From an uncultured Candidatus Saccharibacteria bacterium (GTDB taxonomy: Bacteria > Patescibacteriota > Saccharimonadia > Saccharimonadales > Saccharimonadaceae): a stretch of DNA of 12,769 nucleotides. Positions 11,449 through 12,769 of this stretch are shown here, one piece after another. A program made the position numbers and the translations under genes. Under the pieces are notes generated by a model, which saw only the letters and a program-made list of their open reading frames with translations, was not told where the DNA came from and made no database searches. The DNA is taken from positions 1-12,769 of the forward strand of contig CALHIA010000072.1 in the NCBI GenBank assembly GCA_938030585.1, read 5' to 3'. Each line of letters starts with the position of its first letter. Positions within the stretch are counted from its first letter, which is position 1.

Positions 11449-12345
11449 ATGAATAACGAAATTAAACTCACAGAACGTCAAAAACTCATCCTCTTCGCCA
11501 TTATCGAGGAGTATGCTGATGTTGCCACCCCTGTTGGCAGTGTTACTTTAGCTAAATTATTCAATGTTTCTTCTGCCACCATTCGTTCGGAAATGGCACG
11601 TCTCGAGGAGCTTGGTTATATCACCTCGCCTCATACTTCGGCTGGCCGTATTCCGACTGATTATGGCTATCGTTATTATGTAAACTCACTTTCATCCAGT
11701 CCTCATCTGGGAAATTGTATGGAAGCTGATGCTCAGGATTCTGAATCATCGGAAATTGAGTCAGAAAAACCAATTTCCGAATCTATTTTGACCTCTAGTG
11801 ATTCGGCGGAAGCCATCGAGATTATTGATTCTATTTTTAACCATTGGCTGAATCCTTCACCTCTTAAGGCTCTCGGTAGTGGGGAAGAAAACGAAGGTCG
11901 CCGCAGTCTTCACGCCTTGGAGGTTCGTATTAACGCTCAAGAACGTGCTGACTTTGCGATTCGTTCTGCCGTGGATATGTTGGTTGAATTGACTGGAAAT
12001 CTCGGCCTTGCCACCATCGGTAATCAGCTTTATTACTCTGGTATTTCCAAGCTCTTTTCTCAGCCGGAATTTGTTGATTATGAACGTATTCAGGCAGTAT
12101 CGAAACTGCTTGATAATCTCGAGCCGTGGCTCCACGAAGCTAAGCCGGGTGAGCCACTGAATATTTTCATTGGTCATGAAAATCCGATCGGCAAAAACTC
12201 AGATGCTTCACTCATTATTAGTAAGTTTCGTTCGCCGTATTCAGACGATAGCTATATCGGCGTTCTTGGTCCTACCCGTCAAAATTATGCTAAAATCATG
12301 AGTCTCGTCCGCCATGCCGGTCGTTATTTGGAGAATACTTTGTAA
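11449..12345 (+). CDS. hrcA: heat-inducible transcription repressor HrcA, shortened middle
   Basis: HrcA binds CIRCE and represses chaperone genes; the GroE chaperonin usually keeps it active. The 298-residue protein has a clear N-terminal winged helix (1-80) with LTERQKLILFAIIEEY, SSATIRSEMARLEELGYI and PHTSAGRIPTDYGYRYYV. The C-terminal family region is also clear: YYSGISKLFSQPEF (195-208), FIGHENPIG and the GVLGPTRQNYAKIMSLVRHAGRYL tail. Between them, residues about 85-170 are rich in Ser, Glu and Asp. The usual GAF-like segment with the LRHIQLVPL-type strand is not recognisable. The total is about 40 residues short of the usual 340. The start at 11449 follows the promoter closely; an ATG at 11419 lies inside CIRCE and is rejected. 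grpE follows after nine bases. Confidence 0.95.
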   Translation: MNNEIKLTERQKLILFAIIEEYADVATPVGSVTLAKLFNVSSATIRSEMARLEELGYITSPHTSAGRIPTDYGYRYYVNSLSSSPHLGNCMEADAQDSESSEIESEKPISESILTSSDSAEAIEIIDSIFNHWLNPSPLKALGSGEENEGRRSLHALEVRINAQERADFAIRSAVDMLVELTGNLGLATIGNQLYYSGISKLFSQPEFVDYERIQAVSKLLDNLEPWLHEAKPGEPLNIFIGHENPIGKNSDASLIISKFRSPYSDDSYIGVLGPTRQNYAKIMSLVRHAGRYLENTL

Positions 12346-12354
12346 GGAGAAAAT

Positions 12355-12769
12355 ATGTCAAAACCACAAGATGAAACCACTAAGTCAAATTTTAATTTTG
12401 AAAATTCCGCAGCCGAGAATCTAAATCAAGCCAGTCCAGAAGTTAATTTTTCGGATGATCTTGACCAATCGGCTGATCCAATTTCTGCAGAATTCGCCAA
12501 TCTAAAGCAGCAAAATGCTGAATTTTTGCTTGATCTCCAGCGTACTCGAGCTGACTTTGAAAATTTCCGCAAACAAGTCGAAATGCAACGTGAACAGGCT
12601 AAGAAAACTGCCACACATAGCACTATTTTGAAATTTCTCCCGCTGATTGACGACATGGGCCGCGCTATTGCCGCTCACACGGAAGCGCTTTCTCCGGTTC
12701 AAAAAACTCTTGAAAAAACCATGAAATCCCTCGGTCTTGAAAAAATCGATGCTAATCCGGGCACAATTT
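12355..12769 (+). CDS. grpE: GrpE nucleotide exchange factor, N-terminal part; truncated by window edge
   Basis: GrpE is the dimeric nucleotide exchange factor of DnaK. The visible 138 codons begin with an acidic, Asn/Ser-rich and probably disordered 45 residues. The long dimerising helix follows, with LKQQNAEFLLDLQRTRADFENFRKQVE at about 50-76. The conserved ILKFLPLIDDMGRAI lies at about 91-105, and LGLEKIDANPGT at the cut end. The beta domain lies beyond 12769. AAGGAG (12344-12349) overlaps the hrcA stop codon and stands five bases from the ATG. The pair is therefore cotranscribed and probably translationally coupled. dnaK and dnaJ would be expected next but are outside the window. Confidence 0.96.
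   Translation, partial: MSKPQDETTKSNFNFENSAAENLNQASPEVNFSDDLDQSADPISAEFANLKQQNAEFLLDLQRTRADFENFRKQVEMQREQAKKTATHSTILKFLPLIDDMGRAIAAHTEALSPVQKTLEKTMKSLGLEKIDANPGTI

Noticed and set aside
11304..11471. Long N-terminal extension of the adenylate-kinase-like protein
   Set aside because: It would cross CIRCE and the hrcA start on the other strand. AAGGGG and the -10 support 11303.
1..12769. CRISPR arrays, insertion sequences, prophage genes
   Set aside because: No regularly spaced repeats, transposase or phage motifs were found on either strand; the only direct tandem repeat is the 24-bp one in lepA.
1..12769. Alternative genetic code (UGA as glycine)
   Set aside because: Conserved proteins are complete under the standard code, and TGA is used as a normal stop at 6224-6222.

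Overview
The window looks like a chromosomal segment of a streamlined bacterium, most likely a member of the Candidate Phyla Radiation (Patescibacteria), with Saccharibacteria (TM7) as my best guess. This rests on protein character, gene content and gene-start style; no marker gene here settles the phylum. All reading frames use the standard bacterial code, with UGA as stop. That argues against the UGA=Gly lineages (SR1/Gracilibacteria). Most genes are short single-gene transcription units, packed tightly and alternating in strand.

Layout, left to right. A 5' portion of radA (minus) is divergent from a type IV pseudopilin gene (plus). A 357-nt gene-free stretch follows (1099-1455). It holds two strongly structured segments: a long nested hairpin ending in a terminator, and a second roughly 77-nt hairpin. 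Rubrerythrin (minus) and ruvB (plus) diverge from back-to-back -10 boxes. ruvB is followed by a membrane PH-like-domain protein with a long acidic tail, which converges on ruvA (minus). Then come tRNA-Met and tRNA-Ser (minus), yebC (minus), and a pair of unrecognised minus-strand genes, one with a zinc-metallopeptidase HELMH motif. An SPFH/stomatin-like protein (plus) converges on tilS (minus). tilS is divergent from lepA (plus), which converges on an unusual adenylate-kinase-like gene (minus). The window ends with hrcA and a 5' portion of grpE (plus) behind a perfect CIRCE operator.

How the genes work together. RadA, RuvA and RuvB belong to recombination and DNA repair, with ruvA and ruvB split onto converging strands rather than in one ruvAB operon. 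tilS, lepA, yebC and two tRNAs serve translation. hrcA-grpE is the start of a heat-shock operon under HrcA/CIRCE autocontrol. Rubrerythrin suggests peroxide detoxification in an anaerobic or microaerophilic lifestyle. The pseudopilin points to type IV pili, and the SPFH and PH-domain proteins to membrane organisation.

The clearest unexplained signal is promoter architecture. Five genes (radA, pseudopilin, ruvA, tilS, lepA) have a near-perfect -10 hexamer followed by exactly six bases and then ATG. This predicts leaderless mRNAs whose first nucleotide is the start codon. The remaining protein genes mostly have ordinary Shine-Dalgarno sequences. Extended -10 elements (TGnTATAAT-like) recur at most promoters. 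Convergent gene pairs share single symmetric terminators, three of which have the same AAAATAG/CTATTTT lower stem.
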